DNA of 21,913 nt from positions 1-21,913 of the forward strand of contig JBKDQQ010000206.1 in assembly GCA_046341775.1 (NCBI GenBank). Reading direction: 5' to 3'. The position numbers and the translations under genes were made by a program. The stretch comes from SXXH01 sp041165735. Its GTDB lineage: Bacteria; Planctomycetota; UBA1135; GCA-002686595. Under the pieces are notes generated by a model that saw nothing but the letters and a program-made list of their open reading frames with translations, ran no database searches and was not told where the DNA came from. Below, piece after piece: positions 8,501 to 14,749 of the stretch. How positions within the stretch are numbered: position 1 is the first letter of the stretch; every line of letters begins with the position of its first letter.

Positions 8501-9091
8501 CCACTGCACGCCACGCGCGACCTCGACCTGCACGACTACGGCCGCTCGTCGACGCAACAAGCGCTGGCCTGCGGTACGGACGGCATCTACATCTCCTCGC
8601 GGACCGACGCCGGCACCGTGGTGCGCCGCTTCGACACGCGTCTCGCCGCGCCCGGCCCGCGCATGGCGCTGCAAGGCCACGCGAGCAGGATCTGTCCGTT
8701 GCCCGGCGCGGGACGCGTGCTGCTGTGCGGCAACGACGACCTGTTCCGCCTCTACGACCCGCGCAGCGGACGGCAGATCCTCGGCTTGCGCGGCCAGACG
8801 AACTGGGTCTCCTCGGCCACGTGGAACGAGGCGGCGCGCGCCGCCTGCACGATCGAGGATCGCGTCTCGCTGGTGGCGTGGAGCGCGGCCCCGGCCGCCG
8901 AGCGCGCCGAGGCGCGCGCGGCGTGGCGCGCTCGACTGGCGGCCATGCGCGCAGCGCACGGCGCCTTGCTCGACCCCGGGTTGTCGTCCTCCGACTTCCG
9001 CACGGCGCTGGCCCAGCGTTCGTTCGCCTCGCCCGAGGACAAGCAGGCGCTCTTCGTCCTGCGCATGGAGGCGCGTTCGCAGGTGCGATGA
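5600..9091 (+). CDS. Transmembrane Ser/Thr protein kinase with beta-propeller sensor domain
   Basis: 1163 aa. Residues 1-60 are a helical N-terminus (EAECAGDPALLAEVESLLAADA) common in planctomycete kinases. The Hanks-type kinase domain spans about 84-355 and is intact: GRGGMGVVYE (91-100), VALK with Lys113, HRDLKPSN (His210, Asp212), DFG (230-232), SPE in place of APE (258-260), and DVYALG. A membrane helix (about 380-404) is followed by a heptad-rich coiled coil (about 405-450). The family linker WRNYLAGISAADGAL...LGVRGWEWHML (450-491) leads to about 670 residues of repeating beta blades (WD40/quinoprotein-like propeller) predicted outside the cytoplasm. It likely reports an envelope signal to a cytoplasmic phosphorylation target. 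ATG 5600 was chosen because the conserved N-terminus begins there; the frame is open far upstream over dus. The stop overlaps the next gene (ATGA). Confidence 0.93.
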   Translation: MDPARWRKVSDLMERAQSLTRRSRRSLLEAECAGDPALLAEVESLLAADASATGFLSEKVGAAAVQRIAPLHHVPLEGREISGFRVLRLVGRGGMGVVYEAEQRSPRRRVALKLLEHGIGSSGRRGIRSEAEVLARLTHENIARVHAAGATDIEFSPGEVRGVAWIAMEYVEDARNFIAACEDLPLARKLELAVQVCDAVHHGHERGVIHRDLKPSNVLVGLEGKPKVIDFGVARAVGASESLHSRQGDLIGTLQYMSPEQVEGRVADIDVRTDVYALGLLLYEACVGRRPLPVADMTLPQAARVIAEEAPPDPASISPGFPRELGWVLLKALEKDKALRYAGADDLAEDLRRFLAGEALVAAPPDWTYRLRKQVRKHRVAFVAGTIVLLALFLGISGATAGLLRAREAERDALQAAAASRRAERVAVQAEEVAERRLVEVEEARKEAEWRNYLAGISAADGALATRHAKAAIEHLDQLPLGVRGWEWHMLRNRADRSSRSFPHGVSSLVSATADRHARLLAVLSGEGLLRVMNGRGEELDCLELDAMGWRVSFSDDGRWLAFGDVAGRLNIRGLDGVVRSIALAPGGARRNVTDLCWLDEDRVYALVQDEGLHLVDARTMEARLVRAFPPGVFLASPAVSPDRALLAYGAGDGVWLQSTQGGEPRRVLACKLDWAQKGVAALEFAADGRRLVVSTYVGGAQVVDLDTLEVAPIELPDRREVLRIQRHPDPDLVVMSGYSPSPMLVSLGARRVLDEVDGALRPVVGVAYSDAGLWTFADDGVARLYDWSEAGARRALRTTLGITFVDSSRHGPLVATTPTSEGGGFELHDLQRMTTVWTHRGVARDVRFASDGEHLLVRGNAGFESWSLAGPERVAEFAPAIGVGAWSMHPKEPLVFVAGARRARPAQVGPELVAPTGAIHALPGGELVREFALPFEPQACDWSVDGRSIALAGAGRAVLLDAEDGSPLHATRDLDLHDYGRSSTQQALACGTDGIYISSRTDAGTVVRRFDTRLAAPGPRMALQGHASRICPLPGAGRVLLCGNDDLFRLYDPRSGRQILGLRGQTNWVSSATWNEAARAACTIEDRVSLVAWSAAPAAERAEARAAWRARLAAMRAAHGALLDPGLSSSDFRTALAQRSFASPEDKQALFVLRMEARSQVR

Positions 9092-11010
9092 CGAGGCGCA
9101 GCACGCTGTACGCGGTGGTCGCGCTCGTCGTGCTCGCCGTGGGCTGGTTCGCCTGCGGCTCGCGTCCGCGCGGCGCGCCCACGCCCGCGGTCGAGGCGCT
9201 GCCCGAGTTGGAGGGCCTCGGCGAAGTCGAGCCGCCGTCCGCGGCCGGGCTCGCGGCGCCGCGGCTCGAGGAGGAGTCCTTCGAGCTCGAAGCCGCGTCG
9301 TCCTTCGACGCCGCGCGCGAAAGCGTGGTGCAAGCGCCTCTCGCGGCCGGGATCCCCGAGCCTCGCATCGAGCGCGCGATCGTCGCCCGCCTGCTCGACG
9401 AGGCCACCGGCGAGGCGTTGCCCCGTTGCAAGGTGGCGGTGCTGCAAGGCGAACGCCGCGTCGAGGCGGAGAGCGACGAAGAGGGGCTCGTGGCGTTCAA
9501 GGCCGCGTTCGAACCGGGTGCGCTCGTCGTGCTGGCCCACGATGGCCGCAAGCCGAGGGAGGGGCTGGCGCGCGAGCACGCCTTCGACGGGACGCAGGAC
9601 CCGCAGTGGTGGCGCGTCCCCGCCGGGCCGACGGCGCGGCTGTCGTGGACGCCGCGCGAGATGCCCGCCAAGGAGCTTTCGGCGCGGCTGCACTGGAAGG
9701 TGGTCGAGGCCGAGACCGGTCGCGAGCGCGGCGAGGCCGGCGAAGTGCTGCCCTTGCGCGAACCCCTGTCGTCGGATGCGTCGAGTTCGCCTTGGGTGCG
9801 CTTCGCGCCGCTCTTCGACGCGGGCGCGCGCGTCGAGCGCGTGGGACTCGCCTCCAAGGACGGTTGCTGGGTCGGTTCGGCGCCCATGTCGCAGGCCACG
9901 GGCCGCGTCGGTCGCCTGCACATCGACCTCGAGGCGCGTTCGGCCCTCGAGGTGCGCGTGACGAGCCTCGGCGAGGCGTTGCAGCAGGCCGTGGTCGCGC
10001 TCGAATTCGACGACGGCCGGAAGGAGGAGAAGCGCGTCGACGAGCGTGGAGTCGCGCGTTGGCGCTTCCTGCGCCCCGGCATCGTCAAGCTGCGCGCGCG
10101 GCACCTCGCCGTCGCCGACCTCGAAGTCGTCGTCGCGCTGGCGCCGGGCAAGCCGCTCGTGCAGGCGCTCGAGTGCTCGCGATTGCCGGCAGTGGGGGAC
10201 ATCGCCGGCGCGTTGCGATCGCAGAGCGGCGCCTACGCGGCCAACGCGACGCTCGTGCTGCGCGACGAGGCGCGGCCCGGCCTCTCGTTGCGCGCCAAGG
10301 CGCTCTGGCGCGACACGGCCAAGCCTGGCGCGGCGCGACCGCGCAACGAGGGCGAGTACCGCTTCGCCTCGCTGCCGGCGGGCGCTTGGACCGTCTCCAT
10401 CGAGGAATCCGACGCGTACGACTGGCAACCGCGCTCGAGGAAGTGCGCCGCCGGCGACGAGTCCGTCGACTTCCTCGTCAAGGACGGCGTGCCCGTGGCC
10501 GACTTCCGCTTCGAGCCGCGCAGCGCCACCTCGGGCAGCCCCCTCGAGCGGTTCCATCTCGTGCTCGAGACGCACGAGGGCCCGCGCGATCTGTGGGCGC
10601 GCCACGGCGAGGTCGTGCTGCGCGACTGGCCGCTGGAGAAGACCTTCCGCTGGCGCATCGACGCGCCGGATCATCGTCCGGAACGCGGCGATTCCCGCGC
10701 GGCCACCATGCCCGCGGGGCGCGAGCGCGAGCGCGTGCTGGCGCCCGCGCCGCAGTACGGTTGGGGCGAATGGGTGCGAGTCGTCTCCACGCGGCGCAAC
10801 CAGCCGATCAAGGACGCGGTGCTCGTCGTCGACGGCCGCGAAGTGGCGCGCACGAACCAGGACGGCTGGGCGCGACTGCGCCTGCCTGGTCCGCCGCGGA
10901 GCCTCGAGGCGCGCCACCCCGGCCACGCCATGGCGCGGCCGCCCGACCTGCGATCGGCGCGCGAGAGGCGCTGGTCGCACATCGTCGTGTCGCTGCGTCC
11001 GGCGAAGTGA
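9088..11010 (+). CDS. Membrane-anchored secreted protein with carboxypeptidase-regulatory-like domains
   Basis: 640 aa, starting inside the kinase stop (ATGA), hence translationally coupled to it. Residues 1-23 (MTRRSTLYAVVALVVLAVGW...) form a signal peptide or uncleaved anchor. Cys23 follows a poor lipobox (WFAC), so lipidation is possible but doubtful. An acidic Pro/Glu/Ala linker (about 30-95) precedes a beta-sandwich (about 96-160: VARLLDEATGEALPRCKVAVLQ...DEEGLVAFKAA), the pattern of carboxypeptidase-regulatory-like/transthyretin-type repeats. Further beta-rich segments follow, including GVARWRFLRPGIVKLRARHL, GEYRFASLPAGAWTVSI and, near the C-terminus, IKDAVLVVDGREVARTNQDGWARLRLPG. Such domains usually bind or stiffen surface structures and have no catalytic site. 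Coupling suggests it acts with the kinase propeller, perhaps as ligand or co-sensor (inference). Confidence 0.78.
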   Translation: MTRRSTLYAVVALVVLAVGWFACGSRPRGAPTPAVEALPELEGLGEVEPPSAAGLAAPRLEEESFELEAASSFDAARESVVQAPLAAGIPEPRIERAIVARLLDEATGEALPRCKVAVLQGERRVEAESDEEGLVAFKAAFEPGALVVLAHDGRKPREGLAREHAFDGTQDPQWWRVPAGPTARLSWTPREMPAKELSARLHWKVVEAETGRERGEAGEVLPLREPLSSDASSSPWVRFAPLFDAGARVERVGLASKDGCWVGSAPMSQATGRVGRLHIDLEARSALEVRVTSLGEALQQAVVALEFDDGRKEEKRVDERGVARWRFLRPGIVKLRARHLAVADLEVVVALAPGKPLVQALECSRLPAVGDIAGALRSQSGAYAANATLVLRDEARPGLSLRAKALWRDTAKPGAARPRNEGEYRFASLPAGAWTVSIEESDAYDWQPRSRKCAAGDESVDFLVKDGVPVADFRFEPRSATSGSPLERFHLVLETHEGPRDLWARHGEVVLRDWPLEKTFRWRIDAPDHRPERGDSRAATMPAGRERERVLAPAPQYGWGEWVRVVSTRRNQPIKDAVLVVDGREVARTNQDGWARLRLPGPPRSLEARHPGHAMARPPDLRSARERRWSHIVVSLRPAK

Positions 11011-11025
11011 GCGCGGGTAGCGTCG

Positions 11026-11046
11026 CGCGCGCTTTGCATGCGCGCG
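11026..11046 (+). terminator. Hairpin after the secreted-protein gene
   Basis: A perfect 7-bp GC stem (CGCGCGC 11026-11032 / GCGCGCG 11040-11046) with loop TTTGCAT lies in the 59-bp gap between the secreted-protein gene and the PLP enzyme. No T-run follows. It could be an attenuator within a longer operon. GGTAGC at 11016-11021, just before it, is a possible start-proximal promoter element for the next gene. Confidence 0.3.
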
Positions 11047-11069
11047 GACTTTGGTGGATGATCGCCGGC

Positions 11070-12068
11070 ATGGACGAGCCCTGGACGCGTTGGAGCAGCA
11101 TCCGCATCGAGGAACGGGCCGCGCGGCTGGCCCAGGTCGTGCGCGAGACGCCGCTCGTGCGGCTGCCCTCGCCGGATCCGCGCGTGTCGTTGCGCGGCAA
11201 GCTCGAGAACCGCCAGGAGACCGGTTCCTTCAAGGCGCGCGGCGCGTGGAACCAGGTCGACCAGTTGACGCCGGCGCAGCGCGCGCTCGGCGTGGTCTGC
11301 GCCTCGTCGGGCAACCACGGCAAGGCCTTGGCGTGGGCCGCGCGCCGTGCCGGCGTGCCGGCGGTCGTGTGCATGCCGAAGAACGCCTATCCGAACAAGA
11401 TCGAGGCCTGCCGCGCCGAGGGCGCGACCGTCGTGTTGTCCGACACGCGCGAAGCCGCCGACCTCGAGTGCCAGGCGCGCGTCGCCGCGGGCATGGTGCT
11501 CGTGCATCCCTACGACGCCGAGCGCACGGTGGAAGGCGCCGGTTCGGCGGGCGTCGAGATCGCGCGCCAGGCGCCGGACGCCGAGGTGGTCGTCGTGTGC
11601 GTGGGCGGCGGCGGACTCGTCTCCGGCGTGTCGTTGGCGCTGCGCCGCGCGTTCGGGCGCCGCATCGTCGTGCTGGGCGCCGAGCCCGAGGGCGCGCCGT
11701 CCCTCGCGTTGGGCATGGCGGCGGGAGCGCCCGTGCGGATCGAGGTGCGCAGCAAGGTGCAGGGATTGACGCCGAGCCATTCCGGGCAGCTCAACATCGA
11801 CATCGCGCGCGCCTGCCTCGACGGCGTCGTGCAGTTGCCGGACGCGGAGATCCTCGCCGCGCAGGAAGAACTCGTGCGCTTCGGCGAGGTGGTGGAGCCC
11901 GCCGGCGCCGCCGCCTGCGCGGTCGTGCGCTCCGGGCGCCTTCCGTCAAGTTTGCTTGACGGGAGGTCCGCCGCCGATCCCTTGCGCGTGGTCGTGGTCG
12001 TCTCGGGCGGCAATCCCGATCCGGAGCAGTTGGCGTCCGTGCGCGCCAAGGTCGCGGGCGGGGCATGA
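11070..12068 (+). CDS. Threonine dehydratase-like PLP enzyme (threonine/serine ammonia-lyase family)
   Basis: 332 aa, fold-type II PLP enzyme expected to deaminate threonine or serine to the 2-oxo acid; serine racemase or hydroxyaspartate ammonia-lyase activity cannot be excluded. TGSFKARGA (Lys55) holds the Schiff-base lysine, SSGNHGKA (80-86) contacts the substrate carboxylate and cofactor, VGGGGLVSG (178-186) binds the phosphate, and VVSGGN near the C-terminus carries the residue facing the pyridine nitrogen. There is no C-terminal ACT domain, so no allosteric isoleucine control is expected; the length matches catabolic or racemase-type members. ATG 11070 has GGTGG 12 nt upstream; ATG 11058 is also in frame but abuts that site. 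A loop of about 10 residues before the last strand (GRLPSSLLDGRSAADP) is unusual and is encoded by a perfect hairpin. The stop overlaps trmJ (ATGA). Confidence 0.87.
   Translation: MDEPWTRWSSIRIEERAARLAQVVRETPLVRLPSPDPRVSLRGKLENRQETGSFKARGAWNQVDQLTPAQRALGVVCASSGNHGKALAWAARRAGVPAVVCMPKNAYPNKIEACRAEGATVVLSDTREAADLECQARVAAGMVLVHPYDAERTVEGAGSAGVEIARQAPDAEVVVVCVGGGGLVSGVSLALRRAFGRRIVVLGAEPEGAPSLALGMAAGAPVRIEVRSKVQGLTPSHSGQLNIDIARACLDGVVQLPDAEILAAQEELVRFGEVVEPAGAAACAVVRSGRLPSSLLDGRSAADPLRVVVVVSGGNPDPEQLASVRAKVAGGA
11943..11962. repeat. Perfect short hairpin inside the PLP-enzyme gene
   Basis: CCGTCAAG / CTTGACGG arms (11943-11950 and 11955-11962) around a TTTG loop lie inside the coding frame, in a segment coding for an apparent surface loop. 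It is locally AT-richer than its surroundings. It may be an inserted repeat, a transcription pause site, or chance. Confidence 0.5.
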
Positions 12069-12913
12069 AGCGCCTCGTCCTGGCGCGCCCGCAAGGGCCG
12101 CGCAACGTCGGCATGGTGGCGCGAATCGCCGCCAACTTCGGCCCGTGCGAGGTCGTGCTGGTGTCGCCCTTGAAGCCTTCCATGCTCGTGCATCCCGACT
12201 TCGAGCAGATGAGCCACGGGGTCGAAGGCGCGAAGGAGAAGATCCGTGTCGCGTCGACGTTGAAGGAGGCGCTGGCCGATTGCACGGCGAGCATCGGCTT
12301 CACCGCGCGCGCCTACGACCATCGCACGCGGCGCGACTGGCGCGCGGCGCAGCCCGCGATCCTCGAGCTGGCCGATGATCCCGACCACAAGGTGGCGCTG
12401 GTGTTCGGCAACGAGGAGACCGGATTGACGCGCGACGAGACCGACCTTTGCGGCGAGCTCGTGCACATCGCCACCAGCGCCGAGCACGGCTCCTTGAACC
12501 TCGCCGTGGCCACCGCCGTGGTGTTGTCGGGGCTGCACACCGGCCGCGGCGCCCGCGCGGCCGAGCGCGGCTCGAAGCCCATCGGCGGCGAGGCGCGCGA
12601 GTTCCTCAAGGCCGCGCTCAAGCACGCCTTCGGCGAACGCGTGGCGTTGACCGAGGCCGCGCGCGACGACATCGTCGCCTCGATCGACCGCGTGTTCTCG
12701 CGCGCCGCGCTCGACGATCGCGACGCGCGCGCGTGGCATCTGATGGCGCGTGCGTTGGGTTCCACCCTCACGCCCAAGGACTTGGGGCTCTCGGTCTCCA
12801 CCAAGCGCGGTCGCCGCCTCGAAGCCCGCGACCAGGCTCGGCGGCGGCAGGACGGGCAGCCTGGCGCGGCGGAACCCTCCGGCGCGCCGCAGCGGGACCC
12901 CGACGCACCCTGA
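12065..12913 (+). CDS. trmJ: tRNA 2'-O-methyltransferase, TrmJ-like (SPOUT family)
   Basis: 282 aa. SPOUT/SpoU-class SAM-dependent ribose methyltransferase; TrmJ methylates position 32 of the tRNA anticodon loop. All three trefoil-knot motifs are visible: ARPQGPRNVGMVARIAANFG near the N-terminus (Asn14, Arg20), FGNEETGL (114-121), and SLNLAVATAVVL (143-154). The region before the second motif (GFTARAYDHRTRRDW) also fits TrmJ, where this Arg-rich loop contacts tRNA. The C-terminal helical part (about 180-255) and a basic, low-complexity tail follow. The ATG at 12065 overlaps the stop of the upstream PLP gene by 4 nt, implying coupled translation. The exact tRNA target is inferred from family similarity. 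Confidence 0.88.
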   Translation: MKRLVLARPQGPRNVGMVARIAANFGPCEVVLVSPLKPSMLVHPDFEQMSHGVEGAKEKIRVASTLKEALADCTASIGFTARAYDHRTRRDWRAAQPAILELADDPDHKVALVFGNEETGLTRDETDLCGELVHIATSAEHGSLNLAVATAVVLSGLHTGRGARAAERGSKPIGGEAREFLKAALKHAFGERVALTEAARDDIVASIDRVFSRAALDDRDARAWHLMARALGSTLTPKDLGLSVSTKRGRRLEARDQARRRQDGQPGAAEPSGAPQRDPDAP

Positions 12914-13152
12914 AGCGGCGCCCGCGGGCGACGAAGGGGGGGCGTGGTGCCCCTCGGCGCCCCGAATCAGGAGCCCTGCAGCAGGGGCCCCTGCCGCGCG
13001 AGCACGGTTCGCATCCGAACGCGAGCGACCTTCGAGAAGTGCCGGTTGCGCAAGGGCGCCTCCGCGCCCAAGATCCTCGGCCCGCGCCCTCCGCCCCGGC
13101 CCAACAGCCGCGCCCAACCCGGCCGGCGACCACGACCACCCACGACGCAGAC
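12914..13152. other. Intergenic gap, no gene seen
   Basis: 239 bp between trmJ and pduO. It holds GC palindromes, including CGCCCGCGGGCG just after the trmJ stop and the perfect 14-bp GCAGGGGCCCCTGC at 12981-12994. The open frames here lack family features. The last 60 bp are C/A-rich with no Shine-Dalgarno before the pduO ATG. Confidence 0.5.
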
Positions 13153-13743
13153 ATGGTTCGACTCGATCGCATCTACACGAAGGGCGGCGACCACGGCCAG
13201 ACGAGCCTCGGCGACGGAACGCGCGTCGACAAGCACCACCTGCGCGTGTGCGCCTACGGCACCGTCGACGAGCTGTCCGCCGTGCTCGGCTTGTTGGTGG
13301 CCCACGGCGTGGAGGAACCGCACCGCGGCGACATCCTGCGCATCCAGAACGAGCTCTTCGACGTGGGCGCCGACTTGTGCGTCCCCGGCGAGGCGGGCGC
13401 GCGCCTGCGCATCGTCCCCGGATACGCCGAACACCTCGAGGCGCTGATCGACCGCGAGAACGCCAAGCTGCAACCGCTGAAGAGCTTCATCCTCCCGGGA
13501 GGCACGCGCCCGTCCGCGTGGACGCATCTCGCCCGCACCGTGTGCCGCCGCGGCGAGCGCGAAGTCGTGGCCCTCGCCGCGCGCGACGACGAACGCGAGC
13601 GCGTGAACCCCGAGGTGCTGAAGTACCTCAATCGCCTGTCCGACTACCTGTTCGTGCTGGGCCGCGTCCTCAACGACCGCGGCGCGGGCGATGTCCTGTG
13701 GCAACCGGGCCGCTCGCAGGGGCAACAGCCCGACCCGGCCTGA
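13153..13743 (+). CDS. pduO: PduO-type ATP:cob(I)alamin adenosyltransferase
   Basis: 196 aa. It transfers the adenosyl group of ATP to cob(I)alamin, making adenosylcobalamin. The ATP-binding N-terminus YTKGGDHGQTSLGDG (8-22) is intact, followed by YGTVDELSAVLG (35-46), FILPGGTRPSAW (112-123), ARTVCRRGERE (127-137) and YLNRLSDYLFVLGR (158-171). These are the diagnostic residues of the PduO five-helix bundle; the Arg and Glu of CRRGERE line the active site. The protein is full length with a short Gln/Pro-rich tail. It shows the organism makes or salvages B12, relevant to the B12-like regulator at 559, though the two are 12 kb apart. The start at ATG 13153 has no Shine-Dalgarno. Acylphosphatase follows 43 bp downstream. 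Confidence 0.94.
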   Translation: MVRLDRIYTKGGDHGQTSLGDGTRVDKHHLRVCAYGTVDELSAVLGLLVAHGVEEPHRGDILRIQNELFDVGADLCVPGEAGARLRIVPGYAEHLEALIDRENAKLQPLKSFILPGGTRPSAWTHLARTVCRRGEREVVALAARDDERERVNPEVLKYLNRLSDYLFVLGRVLNDRGAGDVLWQPGRSQGQQPDPA

Positions 13744-13786
13744 GAGCACCGACCAGGCCCCTCGCCGCGGCCCCGCCCTTCCGCGA

Positions 13787-14113
13787 TTGGCTCCCGTCCT
13801 CGCCCGCCGCTACTTCGTCTCCGGCCGCGTCCAAGGCGTGGCCTTCCGGCACCACACCAAGCTCGAAGCCCGCGCCCTGGGCCTCGACGGCCTGGTCCGC
13901 AACCTCGCCGACGGTCGCGTCGAGTGCATCGCCCGCGGCCCCGCCTCGGCCCTGCAGCAACTCGAGGCCTTCCTGCGCCGCGGTCCAGCCGGAGCGCGGG
14001 TCGCGGAAGTCGAGGTGCGGGAGGAGCCGGTCGACGATGCGCGCTTCGCGGGGGGGCTCTTGGCGATGGGGGATTTGGAGGGGGGGAGGCGGTTCGTGGT
14101 CGACTTGGACTGA
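13787..14113 (+). CDS. acyP: Acylphosphatase
   Basis: 108 aa small alpha/beta enzyme that hydrolyses carboxyl-phosphate bonds such as acetyl phosphate. YFVSGRVQGVAFRHHTKLEARALGLDGLVRNLADGRV matches the family signature (two runs shown here only by key parts): catalytic Arg21 follows GVAF, and catalytic Asn39 lies in VRNL. The C-terminal strand RRFVVDLD is present. A TTG at 13787 gives a size close to the usual 90-100 aa. The frame is open further upstream to 13691, which would overlap pduO and add residues foreign to the family. No Shine-Dalgarno is seen. The TGA stop (14111-14113) overlaps the first two bases of the terminal inverted repeat of element A. Confidence 0.85.
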   Translation: MAPVLARRYFVSGRVQGVAFRHHTKLEARALGLDGLVRNLADGRVECIARGPASALQQLEAFLRRGPAGARVAEVEVREEPVDDARFAGGLLAMGDLEGGRRFVVDLD

Positions 14114-14137
14114 TGCTGGCCCCGTTCATTGTGCGCG
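14112..14137 (+). repeat. Element A left terminal inverted repeat
   Basis: GATGCTGGCCCC, then G-TTC-A, then TTGTGCGCG. The first 12 and last 9 positions are identical in all four copies in the window; only positions 13-17 vary. Confidence 0.9.
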
Positions 14138-14717
14138 CCCAGGATCGTGGTCGAGCGGGACGCGACCCTTGATCCGCGCGCCCGTGGCGCAATGGTGCAT
14201 CGCGCGTCGCAACCTGGTGCTGCGCGCGTCGATCACCTGGCCGCGAAGGCGCCGGTCCTGCGGAGGCTCGCGACCGTCACTTGCGCGGCGGCGACCGCGC
14301 AGGTGCTCGGGCATGGACCACCCGGGGATCGCCTTCGATGGCTAGTTGGTTCCTGTCTCGTTCGCAGTTGCTCTGCTTGCGTTCGTCTCCTTGGTGTCGG
14401 CGCGTGTGGTTGATGTGCCGCGTCGTGCGTGGCCGGCCACGCGCGTTGCGCACGTGCGGGACCCCGCCTCGATGTGCGTGCTTCCGAGCGTGCTTCAGGG
14501 CGTGGTGGAGCGCATGGCGCGTGGGCCAGTGCAGGGCCGCGGCCTGCCGCGCGGGCCGTGGACGCGTGCGGCGGCGTCGAGGACACCCGGTGTGGCGCCC
14601 GGCCTCGGTCTGGTCGTCTCGCGCGCAGCCCTCCACGAGTAGAGACGCTCGCGGCCACCCCGCTCGCAGCATCCAACCGGCATTTCGTGCCGTGATTTGG
14701 CTTCCTGCCATCCAAGT

Positions 14718-14743
14718 CGCGCACAATCATCGGGGCCAGCATC
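14718..14743 (-). repeat. Element A right terminal inverted repeat
   Basis: Read on the minus strand: GATGCTGGCCCC, then G-ATG-A, then TTGTGCGCG. It differs from the left copy at two positions. Confidence 0.9.
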
Positions 14744-14749
14744 CATCCC

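Larger units (their letters stand above)
14112..14743. mobile_element. Element A: 632-bp TIR-bounded non-coding element
   Basis: Bounded by 26-bp inverted repeats (14112-14137 and 14718-14743) that match at 24 of 26 positions and also match both ends of element B. The left end overlaps the acylphosphatase stop codon; the right end is 6 bp before the ATG at 14750. The interior holds no gene I can support: a TTG-initiated 98-aa frame (14346-14642) and a minus-strand frame opening at the right repeat are Arg/Ala/Pro-rich, as expected by chance. Just inside the right repeat is TGGC-TTCCT-GCCA (14698-14710), also found in B. CGGCA-TTTCG-TGCCG is another small hairpin nearby. No flanking target duplication is visible. 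It may be a MITE-like element, a relic, or a structured RNA/regulatory unit. Confidence 0.7.

Noticed and set aside
5573..8959. Very long open frame on the minus strand opposite the kinase
   Set aside because: It mirrors the codon structure of a clearly real kinase; its product is His/Arg/Ala-rich without any fold or motif. GC-rich third positions keep the antisense frame open.
12981..12994. Perfect 14-bp palindrome GCAGGGGCCCCTGC
   Set aside because: No loop, no T-run and no repeat elsewhere that I can see; in DNA this GC-rich it may be chance.
12944..13447. Overlapping frames around the start of pduO
   Set aside because: Out of frame with the conserved adenosyltransferase motifs, and without any domain.
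14346..14642. 98-aa frame inside element A with a signal-peptide-like start (VPVSFAVALLAFVSLVSA)
   Set aside because: TTG start, no ribosome site, Arg/Gly-rich remainder, and no equivalent in element B. A chance frame seems more likely.
14112..14743. Integron attC site or CRISPR repeat
   Set aside because: Ends are inverted and 446-632 bp apart with no integrase, no R-box core and no regular spacer array.
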